Source: Pigmentiphaga aceris (lineage in GTDB: Bacteria > Pseudomonadota > Gammaproteobacteria > Burkholderiales > Burkholderiaceae_B). From it: DNA of 64,000 nucleotides. The notes beneath the pieces are model-generated. The model saw nothing but the letters and a program-made list of their open reading frames with translations, did not search any database and was not told the origin of the DNA. The stretch spans positions 1,054,001 to 1,118,000 of the forward strand of contig NZ_CP043046.1 in the NCBI RefSeq assembly GCF_008119665.1, given 5' to 3'. Made by a program: the position numbers and the translations under genes. Below, piece by piece: positions 25,287 to 34,051 of this stretch; the stretch's first letter is position 1, and each line of letters starts with the position of its first letter.

Positions 25287-25519
25287 TGCGTGGCGGGCTC
25301 TCGGTCTGGTCGATGAAGATACGCGAAGAACCGATGATTTTACCCGCCATTCGATGCTAGAGCGACCCGCTGCGTCGCATCGGTCATAGTTTTGTCCGGA
25401 TCATTGCGTTGGGCGGCAGGGCGTGGCGCGCAGATCTCGAACAGGGTGTCAGCGCAAGCGGCGTCATGTGCGTTATGGTCCACACCTCGTTGCCGATTTA
25501 CGTTCTTTCTGGAGATGTC

Positions 25520-26341
25520 ATGAGACGTGTTGCCACCGCATGTGGCTTGTTTTTGCTGCTGCTGAGCGTGGTGTTGCTGGTGACGGCAATCAATACGCCG
25601 CGCTACACCGATGCTGCGGCATTTCGTCAGGGTGTGGATGCGCTTGCTGCGATCGAGGCCAGGGAATCTACGGCCCATGCTGCGGCGATGCAGAAAGACC
25701 TGCAAAGCATGACAAAGGATGAGGACCAGAAGCTTCGGCTTCGCATGCAAGCCACCTATGACGACCTGGAAAAGAAATATCACGGCTTGCTCGACACCTA
25801 CGAAAGCAATAAATCCAAGCTTCTGGATTACGGCGGTACCGCGCTGGTGATGGCGCTGGTGCTGCTGATGGCCGGTGTTTTCAGCCGAACACCATCGAGG
25901 CGCGTGCAGTTGCATCTGTGCCTGTTCGCCGCAGCCTTGCTGACGTTTGGCGCGTTCGTGTTCGGATTCTGGTTGTGGCTGGCACGCGAGCAAATTTCGC
26001 CCTGGGGGGCATTGCCTGCGCCTTACCTGGTGCTGGGCGTGCTTGGATTCGGGTTGGTGCCGGCCATCTGGGCCGCCGGGCACCTGTTGCTGGTGCCCGA
26101 GGTCTACTATCAACGCCAGCCCTTGTGGCTTGCCTTGTCGCGACGCGTCCACCCCTGGCTGGGGTTGATGAGCGTGCTGTTTGCACTCGCGACCGTGCTG
26201 AGCCTGTTCTTTGGTTTCTGGTGGTGGACGATCACCTTCCTGGTATGGACCTATGCCTACATGAGCATGGCAGCCAGCCATCGTGCCTGCCATCTGTTCG
26301 CCGATCAGGAACCCGAGTGGCCGCCGGCCTGGAACACATGA
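25520..26341 (+). CDS. Membrane protein, first of a tandem paralogous pair
   Basis: 273 residues from ATG 25520, chosen because GGAG (25511-25514) lies 5 nt upstream and the N-terminus (MRRVATACGLFLLLLSVVLL) is a membrane anchor. After the anchor comes a ~95-residue hydrophilic, largely helical region (EARESTAHAAAMQKDLQSMT) facing outward, then KYHGLLDTYESNKSKLLDYG and four or more membrane segments. The following gene has the same plan and shares the pattern HGLL..(14-16 residues)..L.DYG, so the two arose by duplication. Function unknown. The second gene overlaps by 4 nt (ATGA). Confidence 0.75.
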   Translation: MRRVATACGLFLLLLSVVLLVTAINTPRYTDAAAFRQGVDALAAIEARESTAHAAAMQKDLQSMTKDEDQKLRLRMQATYDDLEKKYHGLLDTYESNKSKLLDYGGTALVMALVLLMAGVFSRTPSRRVQLHLCLFAAALLTFGAFVFGFWLWLAREQISPWGALPAPYLVLGVLGFGLVPAIWAAGHLLLVPEVYYQRQPLWLALSRRVHPWLGLMSVLFALATVLSLFFGFWWWTITFLVWTYAYMSMAASHRACHLFADQEPEWPPAWNT

Positions 26342-27045
26342 TGATGAAACGTATCGCGCTGACGATTGCGGCGGTGCTGGCGGTAGTTGGTGCCGGGCTG
26401 TTGGCTTATGCCTCGATGCTGGCACCGTTCACGGATCAGCAGGAGTTCTACCGCCGTTACCTGCAATTGCAGACCGGCCAGAATGCCGAGTTTCATGGCC
26501 TGCTGCGTGAATTCCTGAGCGCCAAATACGAGCTTGTCGACTACGGGTGGACGCTGATCGTGCTGGCCGGTGTGGCGTGGCTGGTGGCGCGTTTCGGCAG
26601 CGGTGGCATCAAGTCGCCGCCCGTGCGTCGCAGCCTGGTGCGCCTTGCTTACCTGGCGGCGTTTGCGGTGTTCTTCGCGCTGGAGTTCACCGTTTTCCAG
26701 AACTACGACCGGGGCTATTACCCGCGCTGGGCCGATTCCATTGCCCCCTTGCTGGTGGGCGGCGTGCTGGTATTGCTGGTGATGCTCGGCTGGACCTTTG
26801 CCCACTTGCGCCTGCTGCCCCGCGACTATCCGGCATCGAAGCCTTTGCAACTTGCGGTGTCGGGCAAGGTCAATCCCTGGCTGATGTTGTTGTCACTGGC
26901 CGCAATTGGTCTGGCAGTGGCCGCTGCTTCGCAAGGCGCGTGGCCGTTCCTGATCGCCGGGCTGCTGTGGGCATATGTGTACGTATCGATTGCCGCCTCG
27001 CGCCGCGCAGTACAGCTTGGGCGCACGGCGGTGGTGCCGCACTGA
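26338..27045 (+). CDS. Membrane protein, second of a tandem paralogous pair
   Basis: 235 residues. Three consecutive ATGs (26338, 26341, 26344) are in frame; the first overlaps the preceding TGA. N-terminal membrane segment KRIALTIAAVLAVVGAGLLA, a shorter hydrophilic loop (TDQQEFYRRYLQLQTGQNAE, FHGLLREF), then LVDYGWTLIVLAGVAWLVA and four more membrane segments, ending YVYVSIAASRRAVQLGR, which parallels YAYMSMAASHRACHLF in the first protein. Probably works together with its partner in the membrane; role unknown. Confidence 0.75.
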   Translation: MMMKRIALTIAAVLAVVGAGLLAYASMLAPFTDQQEFYRRYLQLQTGQNAEFHGLLREFLSAKYELVDYGWTLIVLAGVAWLVARFGSGGIKSPPVRRSLVRLAYLAAFAVFFALEFTVFQNYDRGYYPRWADSIAPLLVGGVLVLLVMLGWTFAHLRLLPRDYPASKPLQLAVSGKVNPWLMLLSLAAIGLAVAAASQGAWPFLIAGLLWAYVYVSIAASRRAVQLGRTAVVPH

Positions 27046-27152
27046 ACGCTTGACTGAGTAGGTCCGTTGTTCGGATCTGCTGTGTAATCCGCTTTCAGAC
27101 CTATTCAACTTTTCCTATTCACGCGTAGTCCCGATCCATCCACGACCCTCCC

Positions 27153-28244
27153 ATGCCCATCGCCTTTTGTCCGGACGCCCGCGCCGAGCGCATCGCCGTG
27201 CTCTACCAATCGATCTCGCCGCCCACCATCGGCGGCTTGCGCAAAGCGCCAAAACCGGGCGGTTATGCCGACAGCGGGGCAGACATTGCATATGCGCTGA
27301 AGCGCGCCGGTTATCAGGTCGTCACGCCCAAGGCCCAGCCCGACCCGGCGATGGATCTCGACTGGGTCTTTCCTGACGACGTGGCAGGCATCGTCGCGGC
27401 CCGTGCGGCGGGCGCCACGCTGCTGTGGGCCAATACCGTGCTGTTCGAGGGGCACCCGCTGGGTGCGGTCATGGGCAAGATGTGGATAGTCGGCCAGCCG
27501 CCCAAGGTCATGCATCGCATCGACGACAAGTTTGCGACCAACCTGCAATTGCGTGTGCACAGCTTGCCGGTGGCGGTATCGATTCTTGCGGCGCTGAGCG
27601 CCTCGCCCGGCGTGCAGGCGCTGGACAAGCTGGACGCGCAACGCCTGGCCACCCTGGGCCTGTTCTTCCCGATGATCGTCAAACCCGTGCGCGGGCGCGG
27701 CAGTCAGGGCGTAACCCGCGTCGACAGTTCAGCCGCGTTGCACGAGGCGGCCCAAGCGCTGCTGGAGGGTGCCGAATTCGGCGATCAACTGATCATCGAA
27801 CAGTACCTGCCCGGCGAAGAACTCACCGTCACCGTGTTCCCGGCGCAAGGCGCACAGGGCGGCCGGGCCTTGCCGCCCGTGCGACGCTTCAACCATCAGG
27901 ACGGCGTTGCGCCCTACAACGGCACGGTGGCCGTGGCGCACAACAGCGCGGCACTCAGCGCCGAGGCGCAACAGTCGCCTGCGGTGATGGTCGTGCTGGA
28001 CGCGTGTGTGGATGCCGCGCGGGTGGTCGGGGCCCTGGCCCCGATTCGCATTGATTGCCGGCAAGACAGCCAGGGCTCTTATCGCCTGTTCGATCTGAAC
28101 GCCAAACCGTACATGACAGGTGCTGGTCGCCCGGGGCGTGACGACCAGGACAGCCTGTCTGCGATTGCCGCGCGGGCGATGGGCTGGGACTACGCGGCGC
28201 TGCTGGGCGCAATGGCCAGCGGCGCGTGGCGGGTGGTGTCTTGA
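27153..28244 (+). CDS. ATP-grasp family protein (D-Ala-D-Ala ligase-like fold)
   Basis: 363 residues, cytosolic. ATP-grasp elements: FFPMIVKPVRGRGSQGVTRV (lysine plus glycine-rich loop), LIIEQYLPGEELTVTVFP, VRRFNHQDGVAPYNGTVAV and the metal-binding strand YRLFDLNAKPYMTGAGRPGR (Asp and Asn). The N-terminal part contains ADIAYALKRAGYQVVTPKAQ and WANTVLFEGHPL. Such enzymes join a carboxylate to an amine using ATP via an acyl-phosphate; the substrates here are unknown. The gene is followed 21 bp later by a convergent gene, with no obvious terminator between. Confidence 0.72.
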   Translation: MPIAFCPDARAERIAVLYQSISPPTIGGLRKAPKPGGYADSGADIAYALKRAGYQVVTPKAQPDPAMDLDWVFPDDVAGIVAARAAGATLLWANTVLFEGHPLGAVMGKMWIVGQPPKVMHRIDDKFATNLQLRVHSLPVAVSILAALSASPGVQALDKLDAQRLATLGLFFPMIVKPVRGRGSQGVTRVDSSAALHEAAQALLEGAEFGDQLIIEQYLPGEELTVTVFPAQGAQGGRALPPVRRFNHQDGVAPYNGTVAVAHNSAALSAEAQQSPAVMVVLDACVDAARVVGALAPIRIDCRQDSQGSYRLFDLNAKPYMTGAGRPGRDDQDSLSAIAARAMGWDYAALLGAMASGAWRVVS

Positions 28245-28265
28245 ACGCTTAACCCGCCGCGACGG

Positions 28266-29291
28266 TCATGAGCTGTCGCGGCCACTCCGCTTGTCCCCAC
28301 CCGCCGCCCCAGCCTGTGCGGCCGGGAAACCTGCCTTGCGATTCCCGAACATGCGCTTGAGCCCCAGCCAGTGCTGGCTGATCAAGCCACGTCCGTAGTC
28401 ACGGCTGCCGTTTTCGGGCGTCTGATCATGAATGCCCGTGGGGCCGTAGTTGCCGTCATAACGCGCGGTGCCGAACAGCATGTCCCAGATCGGGAACAGC
28501 ACCGCGAAGTTGTAGCCGCCCTTGAAGCCCGGTGCCGACGCGTCGTATTCGATCGAATGGTGTTTGCGGTGGAACTTCGGTCCCACCAGCAAGCGCTGCC
28601 CGATGCTGCCGAAGCTCATGCGGATGTTGGCGTGCGAGAACGATTCCACCAGCTGCGTGATGATCACGATGGCAATGAACTGACCCGGCGGAATCCCGAT
28701 CAGCTGTGAAATCAGCACGATCAGCACGTCGCGGATGATGTCGTCCAGCAGGTGGTTGCGGTTGTCGCTCCACATGGTCATCTGCTGCTGGCTGTGGTGG
28801 ACGGCATGCAGCTCCCACATCCATACGAAACGGTGCTGGGCCCGGTGGTAGAAGTAGTCGAACAGGTCGAACACCAGCAGATACATCAGCAGGCTGACCC
28901 ATGCCAAGTCGGTCACACCGGGCCACAGGTGATCAAGCTGCCAGCCGGTCCAGCCCATGACGTGCAACTGGCCGAACACCATGTCCCACAAGGGGTCGAT
29001 GGTCAGGAACAGCGCCACGCGGAAAACACCCAGACGGTGGAACAAGGTGTAGGCCACGTCTTGCCAGATGGCACGCCGGTCAGTCACGGCTTCGACCGGA
29101 CGCCAGCGTTCCAGTGGCCCGATCAAGGCCAGCAGGATCAGGATCTGGATGACCCCGGCGATCAGCCACAGGGTGGCGTCGTAGCTGTCTTCGATCAGGT
29201 TGCTCAGACCCAGGTGGAACAGCGCAGGCTGCACCAGGGTTTCGAACAGCCATTCCTGAAGGGTCGAGATAAGGTTGCTGAAGAAGTCCAT
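28266..29291 (-). CDS. Sterol desaturase/fatty-acid hydroxylase family membrane enzyme
   Basis: 341 residues. The three His motifs of the di-iron hydroxylases are present: HRAQH (in FYHRAQHRFVWMWE), HAVHHS and HRKHHS, with membrane segments before and between (LIAGVIQILILLALIGPLE, LLMYLLVFDLFDYFYH). Members hydroxylate or desaturate lipids, sterols, carotenoids or fatty acids in the inner membrane with O2 and an electron donor; the substrate here is unknown. It lies 15 nt after a secreted deacetylase gene and probably shares its transcript. The C-terminal ~25 residues are Ala/Gly-rich and probably disordered. Confidence 0.85.
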   Translation of the reverse strand: MDFFSNLISTLQEWLFETLVQPALFHLGLSNLIEDSYDATLWLIAGVIQILILLALIGPLERWRPVEAVTDRRAIWQDVAYTLFHRLGVFRVALFLTIDPLWDMVFGQLHVMGWTGWQLDHLWPGVTDLAWVSLLMYLLVFDLFDYFYHRAQHRFVWMWELHAVHHSQQQMTMWSDNRNHLLDDIIRDVLIVLISQLIGIPPGQFIAIVIITQLVESFSHANIRMSFGSIGQRLLVGPKFHRKHHSIEYDASAPGFKGGYNFAVLFPIWDMLFGTARYDGNYGPTGIHDQTPENGSRDYGRGLISQHWLGLKRMFGNRKAGFPAAQAGAAGGDKRSGRDSS

Positions 29292-29306
29292 CGCTTGCAG
29301 ATAAAT

Positions 29307-30155
29307 TTACGGATGGCTGGCAAGCCAATCGCGATAGTCAGGATGTTGGGCCAGCGTGGCAAAGCAGAAACCTTTCTTCTGCAGCCCCACGATCAGCGGT
29401 TCCAGCACTGCCGGTGCCCAGGGGTCTTTGCGTGACCAGATGCCCAGGTGCATCAACAGAATGTCGTTCTTGCGGATCGCCGACAGCGAGCGTTCCAGCA
29501 GCTTGGCGTTGGGGTACTTCTCGCTGGGCAGTTCGTCACCCAGGAAGCCCGCATCGGTCCAGCCCACATGCGCGAACCCGCAGGCAGCAGCTGCTTTCAG
29601 CAGCGCGGGCGAGGTCTTGCCACCCGGCGCCCGGAACAAGGGCAACATGGTCTTGCCGGTCATTTCGCGGAAACGCGTGGCGGGCCTGCGAAGCTCTTCG
29701 CAGTACTGGGCTGTTGTCCATTCCGAACGCTTGCCGGTGTCTGGGCCGGCGCTGGGGCGCACACGGAATTTGCCGTCGGGCAGGTCGCCCTGCCAATACA
29801 CGTGGTCGTAGGTGTGCGACGCAAAGGCATGGCCTTCGGCGGCGCGCGCTTTCCACCAGGGGGCCCAGACGTTGTCCAGGCTGCCGCCTTCGGTTTGCGT
29901 GCGTTCGTTGGCCAGGAAGAAGGTGGCGTGTACGCCGTGGCGCTTGAGGACGTCGGCAATCAGGTTGGCAACACCCATATGGCCGGTATCGATCGTCAGA
30001 TACAGTGGCTTGTCACACGCCGGCGGTGCGGCGGGCGCAGCCGCTGCCAGGCCGCCTGCCAACGCCGCGCACAGCACGCTGGCACCCGCCAGCGTGGCCC
30101 GCAGTGCGCTGGTGTGCAGCACTTTGGGGTGCAGAAACTTAAAGCGTTGGCGCAT
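29307..30155 (-). CDS. Secreted polysaccharide deacetylase (NodB-type)
   Basis: 282 residues with an N-terminal signal peptide (hydrophobic segment about 18-40). The NodB fold is seen in PLYLTIDTGHMGVANLIADV and LKRHGVHATFFLANE, the conserved FASHTYDHVYW (metal-binding H-x3-H) and LFRAPGGKTSPALLKAA. The usual first motif TFDDG reads TIDTGH, so the general-base/metal Asp region is altered, an oddity that bears on activity. It would de-N-acetylate a glycan in the periplasm. Its start overlaps the upstream beta-propeller gene by 17 nt, and the hydroxylase gene follows, so the three probably form an operon. Confidence 0.82.
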   Translation of the reverse strand: MRQRFKFLHPKVLHTSALRATLAGASVLCAALAGGLAAAAPAAPPACDKPLYLTIDTGHMGVANLIADVLKRHGVHATFFLANERTQTEGGSLDNVWAPWWKARAAEGHAFASHTYDHVYWQGDLPDGKFRVRPSAGPDTGKRSEWTTAQYCEELRRPATRFREMTGKTMLPLFRAPGGKTSPALLKAAAACGFAHVGWTDAGFLGDELPSEKYPNAKLLERSLSAIRKNDILLMHLGIWSRKDPWAPAVLEPLIVGLQKKGFCFATLAQHPDYRDWLASHP

Positions 30156-31128
30156 GGTTCAAGGTCCACACGCCGTGCGGCGACTTGCCGACCGGGTAAC
30201 GCTTGATGCTCTTGTCGGCCAGATTGATGACCGACAGCTTGCCCGCCCAGCGTGAGGTCACCAGCAAGGTCTTGCCGTCAGCCAGCACGTCCATGCAGTC
30301 CGGGCCGCCCGGTACCGGGAAGGTGTCCACGACCTTCAGCGCCTGCATGTCGATGCGGCTGATGGAATTCGCCGTGCGGTTGCTGACGAACAAGTGCTTG
30401 CCGTCGCCCTGACCCCGGAAGGCGTGGGCACCGGCAGCAGTCTTGATGCGGGTGATCAGCTTGGCCGGCGACACCGTGATGTCATAGGCTTCAACGTAGC
30501 TGTCGCCCGTCAGGGCCAGCAGCAGCACCTTGTCGTCAGGCGTGACCAGGATGTCGGCAGGGGTCTTGCCAACCGGAATCGTCCACTTCGGGGTCTGCGT
30601 GGCCAGGTCGATGGCCATCACCTGATCGCTGTCCTGCAGCGAGATGTAGGTGGTTTTGCTCTTGCTGTCGATGGCGATGTGGCTGGGCGTCTTGGGGGCC
30701 GGCACGCGCTTGACCAGCTTCAGGTCGAATCCGACCGCAGCGGGCGTCCACTGGTAAATGTCGATATGGTCGAGCCGGTTGGCAGCGGTCACGAACCATT
30801 TCATGTCCGGCGAGAAGCGCAGGTGGTACGGGTCTGAAATACCCGTGATGGTGCGCTGGATGTCACCGGTATTCGGGTCCATCAGCGTGATGCTGTCAGA
30901 CAGCGCATTGGCCACCAGCAGCGATTTGCGGTCTGGCGACAGATAGATGTGATGCGGCTCTTTGCCCGTCGGTACGCGCTTGATTTCGGCGTAGGTGACC
31001 GGGTCCAGAATGCTGACGTTCGCATCGAGCGAGTTCAGCACGAAAACCGGGGGAGCAGCCAAGGCGGCGGCGCTGCAGACGAGGCTGGCAGCAAGCGCGG
31101 CAATGCGCGCAAAGGACGTAAATTTCAA
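30139..31128 (-). CDS. Exported YncE-type beta-propeller protein
   Basis: 329 residues with a signal peptide (FARIAALAASLVCSAAALAA; cleavage near 25). The rest is a series of ~40-residue repeats typical of YVTN/YncE seven-bladed propellers: VFVLNSLDANVSILDPVTYA, IYLSPDRKSLLVANALSDSI, LRFSPDMKWFVTAANRLDHI, IAIDSKSKTTYISLQDSDQV, ILVTPDDKVLLLALTGDSYV and others. Such proteins are periplasmic; the function is usually unknown (binding platform). First gene of the propeller-deacetylase-hydroxylase group; 166 nt after the MFS gene. Confidence 0.85.
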   Translation of the reverse strand: MKFTSFARIAALAASLVCSAAALAAPPVFVLNSLDANVSILDPVTYAEIKRVPTGKEPHHIYLSPDRKSLLVANALSDSITLMDPNTGDIQRTITGISDPYHLRFSPDMKWFVTAANRLDHIDIYQWTPAAVGFDLKLVKRVPAPKTPSHIAIDSKSKTTYISLQDSDQVMAIDLATQTPKWTIPVGKTPADILVTPDDKVLLLALTGDSYVEAYDITVSPAKLITRIKTAAGAHAFRGQGDGKHLFVSNRTANSISRIDMQALKVVDTFPVPGGPDCMDVLADGKTLLVTSRWAGKLSVINLADKSIKRYPVGKSPHGVWTLNHAPTL

Positions 31129-31294
31129 GATCGATTCCAGGCAGGAAAAGCAGAACGTGCGGGTGCGCTGATTTTGGCACGCGCGGTCGCCTGCGACGAA
31201 TCAAGAAACATGCGAAAACCTGACAGCCGGGCCTGCCGTTGCACCCAGGACACAGGGTATCTGACGCGGCCTGATTTTTTCCTGAACTTTCCGT

Positions 31295-32482
31295 TCAGCT
31301 CCGGCTGCGCAGGTACGGCACCAGGCCGACAAACAGCAGAAATGCCGAGGTAAAGAATAACCAACCGTAACCGGCGGCATCGGACAGCCCATAGTCCTGC
31401 GCTGCGCGAATGATCCAGCCAAAACCGGCTGAAATCAGCGCCGAGCCCAGGAACACAAAGGTGTTCAGCACACCAAGCCCGCGTCCGCGCACTTCCGGGC
31501 TGATCAGTTCCTTGCCTTGAGACATCACCAGCGGGTGGATGTTGGCGACCGAGAACAGCAGCGCAATCACAAAGATGCTCAGGCCCAGATTGGCGGCCGG
31601 CACGATGGCGTGGAAAGTGCCGCCCACCACGCCCGCAATCAACCAGCTGACCGCCACGTGTTTGGGTCGCCAGCGTTTGACCAGTGGTGCCAGTGAAAAC
31701 GCCGCAATCAGGCCAAGCACGCTGACCACCGACATGGCCTGGCCACGCGCCACTGGGTCAAGTTCGTAGACCGCTGCCAGGTAAGGGCCGCCCCAGGCGT
31801 TGCGGAACGCACTGCCCGCCGCCATGGTGAAACACACGGGCACCAGCGGCCAGATGCCGGGCTGACGGAACAAGGTCACACACGACCATAGCGTGGTGCC
31901 CAAGGGCTGGCGCGGTGGCGGGGTGACCGGTCGGTCGTCCACCCAACGGTAGAGCGACAGCGCTGCGGCAAGCGCCAGCAGTGCCGACAGGCCCACCGAA
32001 ATCCGCCAGCCAATGACCTCAGTCGCCCAGCCCAGCGGTGTGGCCGCCAGCAATGCGCCCACGCTGCCCACTGCACCGACCATTGAAATGACCTGCACAT
32101 AACGATGGTCATGCAGATGCCGGGCCGCGTAATAGATCAGGCCCATGTACAAGGGCGCACAGGCGAATCCCAGGCCGGACTGCGCAATCATCGAGAAAGC
32201 AGGGTGGGGCGCTGCGGCAAACAGCAGGGCGCTGAAGATGCCGACGATCATCAGGATCATCGAGGGTCGTCCGACCCCGTAGCGATCGAACGCGATGCCC
32301 ACCGGAATCTGCGCGACCGCAAAGCTCAGGAAGAACACCGAGGACAGCCAGCCGAAGCCGCTTGGACCGAGGTCCAGATCGCGACTGAGTTCTGGCGCGA
32401 TCACGGCAATATAGCTGCGGAAAAACTGACTTAGCGTATAGGCCCCGGTGAGTGCCACCAGGGCCTTGGTAGTCGGAGTCAT
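31295..32482 (-). CDS. MFS transporter
   Basis: 395 residues with 12 predicted membrane segments. Major-facilitator signs: GWLSSVFFLSFAVAQIPVGI then AFDRYGVGRP (the loop 2-3 motif), the Cys/Gly-rich IAQSGLGFACAPLYMGLIYY, and a matching second half with RWRPKHVAVSW. Similar to the oxalate/formate or sugar-acid uptake groups, but the substrate cannot be told. It starts 2 nt after the stop of a small CopD-like gene, so both are co-transcribed. A short stem-loop (CTGAAC/GTTCAG) follows its stop. Confidence 0.85.
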   Translation of the reverse strand: MTPTTKALVALTGAYTLSQFFRSYIAVIAPELSRDLDLGPSGFGWLSSVFFLSFAVAQIPVGIAFDRYGVGRPSMILMIVGIFSALLFAAAPHPAFSMIAQSGLGFACAPLYMGLIYYAARHLHDHRYVQVISMVGAVGSVGALLAATPLGWATEVIGWRISVGLSALLALAAALSLYRWVDDRPVTPPPRQPLGTTLWSCVTLFRQPGIWPLVPVCFTMAAGSAFRNAWGGPYLAAVYELDPVARGQAMSVVSVLGLIAAFSLAPLVKRWRPKHVAVSWLIAGVVGGTFHAIVPAANLGLSIFVIALLFSVANIHPLVMSQGKELISPEVRGRGLGVLNTFVFLGSALISAGFGWIIRAAQDYGLSDAAGYGWLFFTSAFLLFVGLVPYLRSRS

Positions 32483-32484
32483 GC

Positions 32485-32955
32485 TCAGCCGATGAGTATC
32501 ACCGCGACGATCAGTACGCCGATGACGAGGTTGACGGCGACCCAGCGCCGGATGGTGGCAAGCGCGGCACCACCGGCTGCCCAGTCCTTGGCGGCCACGG
32601 CCCGCGACATGCGCTTGTACAGCGCAAAGCGGATGTGGCCGAAGATCAGGATCATGAAGATGCCGAGCGTGGCCATGATGGTCCAGGACAGCGGCATGGC
32701 AAATTGTCCGCCGCTTTGCACCGTCTGTTTGGCGATGCGGCCCATCATCCAGCCGCCGCTGACCAGACTGAGCAGCGCGACGATGCCGACGATGTTGAAG
32801 AAGCGGCCCAGCACATCATGCATCAGGGCAAGTCGGACCGGCGGGGCATCGAGCTTGGCCACCGCCGGCCGCAAACAGAAATGGGCGAAGAACATGCCGC
32901 CGATCCAGATCACGATGGACAGCACATGGACGAACTTCAGAAGCTGGTAAAGCAT
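32485..32955 (-). CDS. Small four-helix membrane protein, CopD-like
   Basis: 156 residues with four membrane segments. MLYQLLKFVHVLSIVIWIGG at the N-terminus followed by MFFAHFCLRP matches the CopD-type domain, where the first-helix histidine (H10) and that of FFAHF may bind copper or heme. Small stand-alone CopD-like proteins are common in this bacterial group and are of uncertain role. Directly upstream of, and nearly touching, the MFS gene. Confidence 0.72.
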   Translation of the reverse strand: MLYQLLKFVHVLSIVIWIGGMFFAHFCLRPAVAKLDAPPVRLALMHDVLGRFFNIVGIVALLSLVSGGWMMGRIAKQTVQSGGQFAMPLSWTIMATLGIFMILIFGHIRFALYKRMSRAVAAKDWAAGGAALATIRRWVAVNLVIGVLIVAVILIG

Positions 32956-33051
32956 GGCGATTGCCTGCTGGGCGGGAAAAACGATTATAGGCAGGGGTAG
33001 GTGAACGAATCATCCATTCACACCCCCTCTGACGATGATTTGTTGCGTGGA

Positions 33052-34020
33052 TCAGGATTTGCGGCCGAGCGGCCCGCCCAAGGCGGCGCGCGCCTGCATG
33101 ATGGCGACCAATCGCTTGTCGCGTTCACCTTCCAAAGCCGTGACGCTTTGCCCAGCTGCGACCTGATTCATTTCCTTGACCAGCTTGGCGCGCAGTTCCG
33201 GTGTCAGTTCCGGGGTGCGAAGGTCGCGCCATTGCGCCTCGAAAGCAGGCCCCAGGTGACCGATGAAGTTGTCGTAGCCGCCCGCGCCACCCGCCAGATG
33301 GAAAGAGAAGTGCGGGCCGGCTACCGCCCAGCGCAGGCCAAGCCCGTGGGTCAGCATGGCGTCCACGTCTTCCAGGCTGGCCAGGCCACTGTCGACCGCA
33401 TCGATGGCTTCACGCCACAGGGCCGCTTGCAGGCGGTTGCCCAGGTGGCCCACCACTTCCTTGTGCAGACGCAGCGGCACACGGCCAAGCGACTGATAGA
33501 ACGCAAATGCCTGTTCGGCTGCGGCATCGGAAGTGGCCTCGCCACGCACGATTTCCACGACCGGCATCAGGTGCGGCGGGTTGAACGGGTGGCCGACCAG
33601 CACACGGTCGGCAAAGGGCAGGCTCTCTTGCAGCAATGAGGGCGCGATGGACGACGTGGACGAGGCCAGGATCGCATCCGGTGCCAGATGCTTGCCGATC
33701 AGCGCGTACAGATCCCGCTTGAGCTCAAGCTTTTCCGGCGCGTTTTCCTGCACGAAACGGGCCCCGGTGATGGCCTCGGCCAAGTCTGTCGTGACCGTGA
33801 CGGTGCCAGGGGTGGCAGCCAGTTGACCAAGCGCCTGCAAGGCTTCATGGGCGCGCGCCACATAAGGCAGCAGGGTATCGGCGACATCGGGGCGCACGTC
33901 CCAGACCCGCACCGGATGGCCGTAGCCGGAAAACAGCGCCGCCCAGCTCATGCCGATCAGGCCCGCGCCGATCACGGCAATCGGGGTCTCGGCAACAGTG
34001 GGGGTATTAGCGGGGGACAT
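33052..34020 (-). CDS. 3-hydroxyacyl-CoA dehydrogenase family protein (carnitine/gulonate dehydrogenase-like)
   Basis: 322 residues from MSPANTPTVAETP; the frame extends 42 codons further, but into the opposite-strand DUF2244 gene. NAD motif IAVIGAGLIGMSWAALFSGY at the N-terminus, FVQENAPEKLELKRDLYALI, SSTSSIAPSLLQESLP, the catalytic VGHPFNPPHLMPVVEIV (His) and EVVGHLGNRLQAALWREAI (Asn). One NAD domain plus one dimerisation domain and a ~315-residue length fit the stand-alone group including L-carnitine dehydrogenase and L-gulonate 3-dehydrogenase, not the fatty-acid multifunctional enzyme. Substrate uncertain. Only 31 bp separate it from the divergent DUF2244 start. Confidence 0.85.
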   Translation of the reverse strand: MSPANTPTVAETPIAVIGAGLIGMSWAALFSGYGHPVRVWDVRPDVADTLLPYVARAHEALQALGQLAATPGTVTVTTDLAEAITGARFVQENAPEKLELKRDLYALIGKHLAPDAILASSTSSIAPSLLQESLPFADRVLVGHPFNPPHLMPVVEIVRGEATSDAAAEQAFAFYQSLGRVPLRLHKEVVGHLGNRLQAALWREAIDAVDSGLASLEDVDAMLTHGLGLRWAVAGPHFSFHLAGGAGGYDNFIGHLGPAFEAQWRDLRTPELTPELRAKLVKEMNQVAAGQSVTALEGERDKRLVAIMQARAALGGPLGRKS

Positions 34021-34051
34021 CGACTTATCTCCGAATGATAGGATTTGCGGG

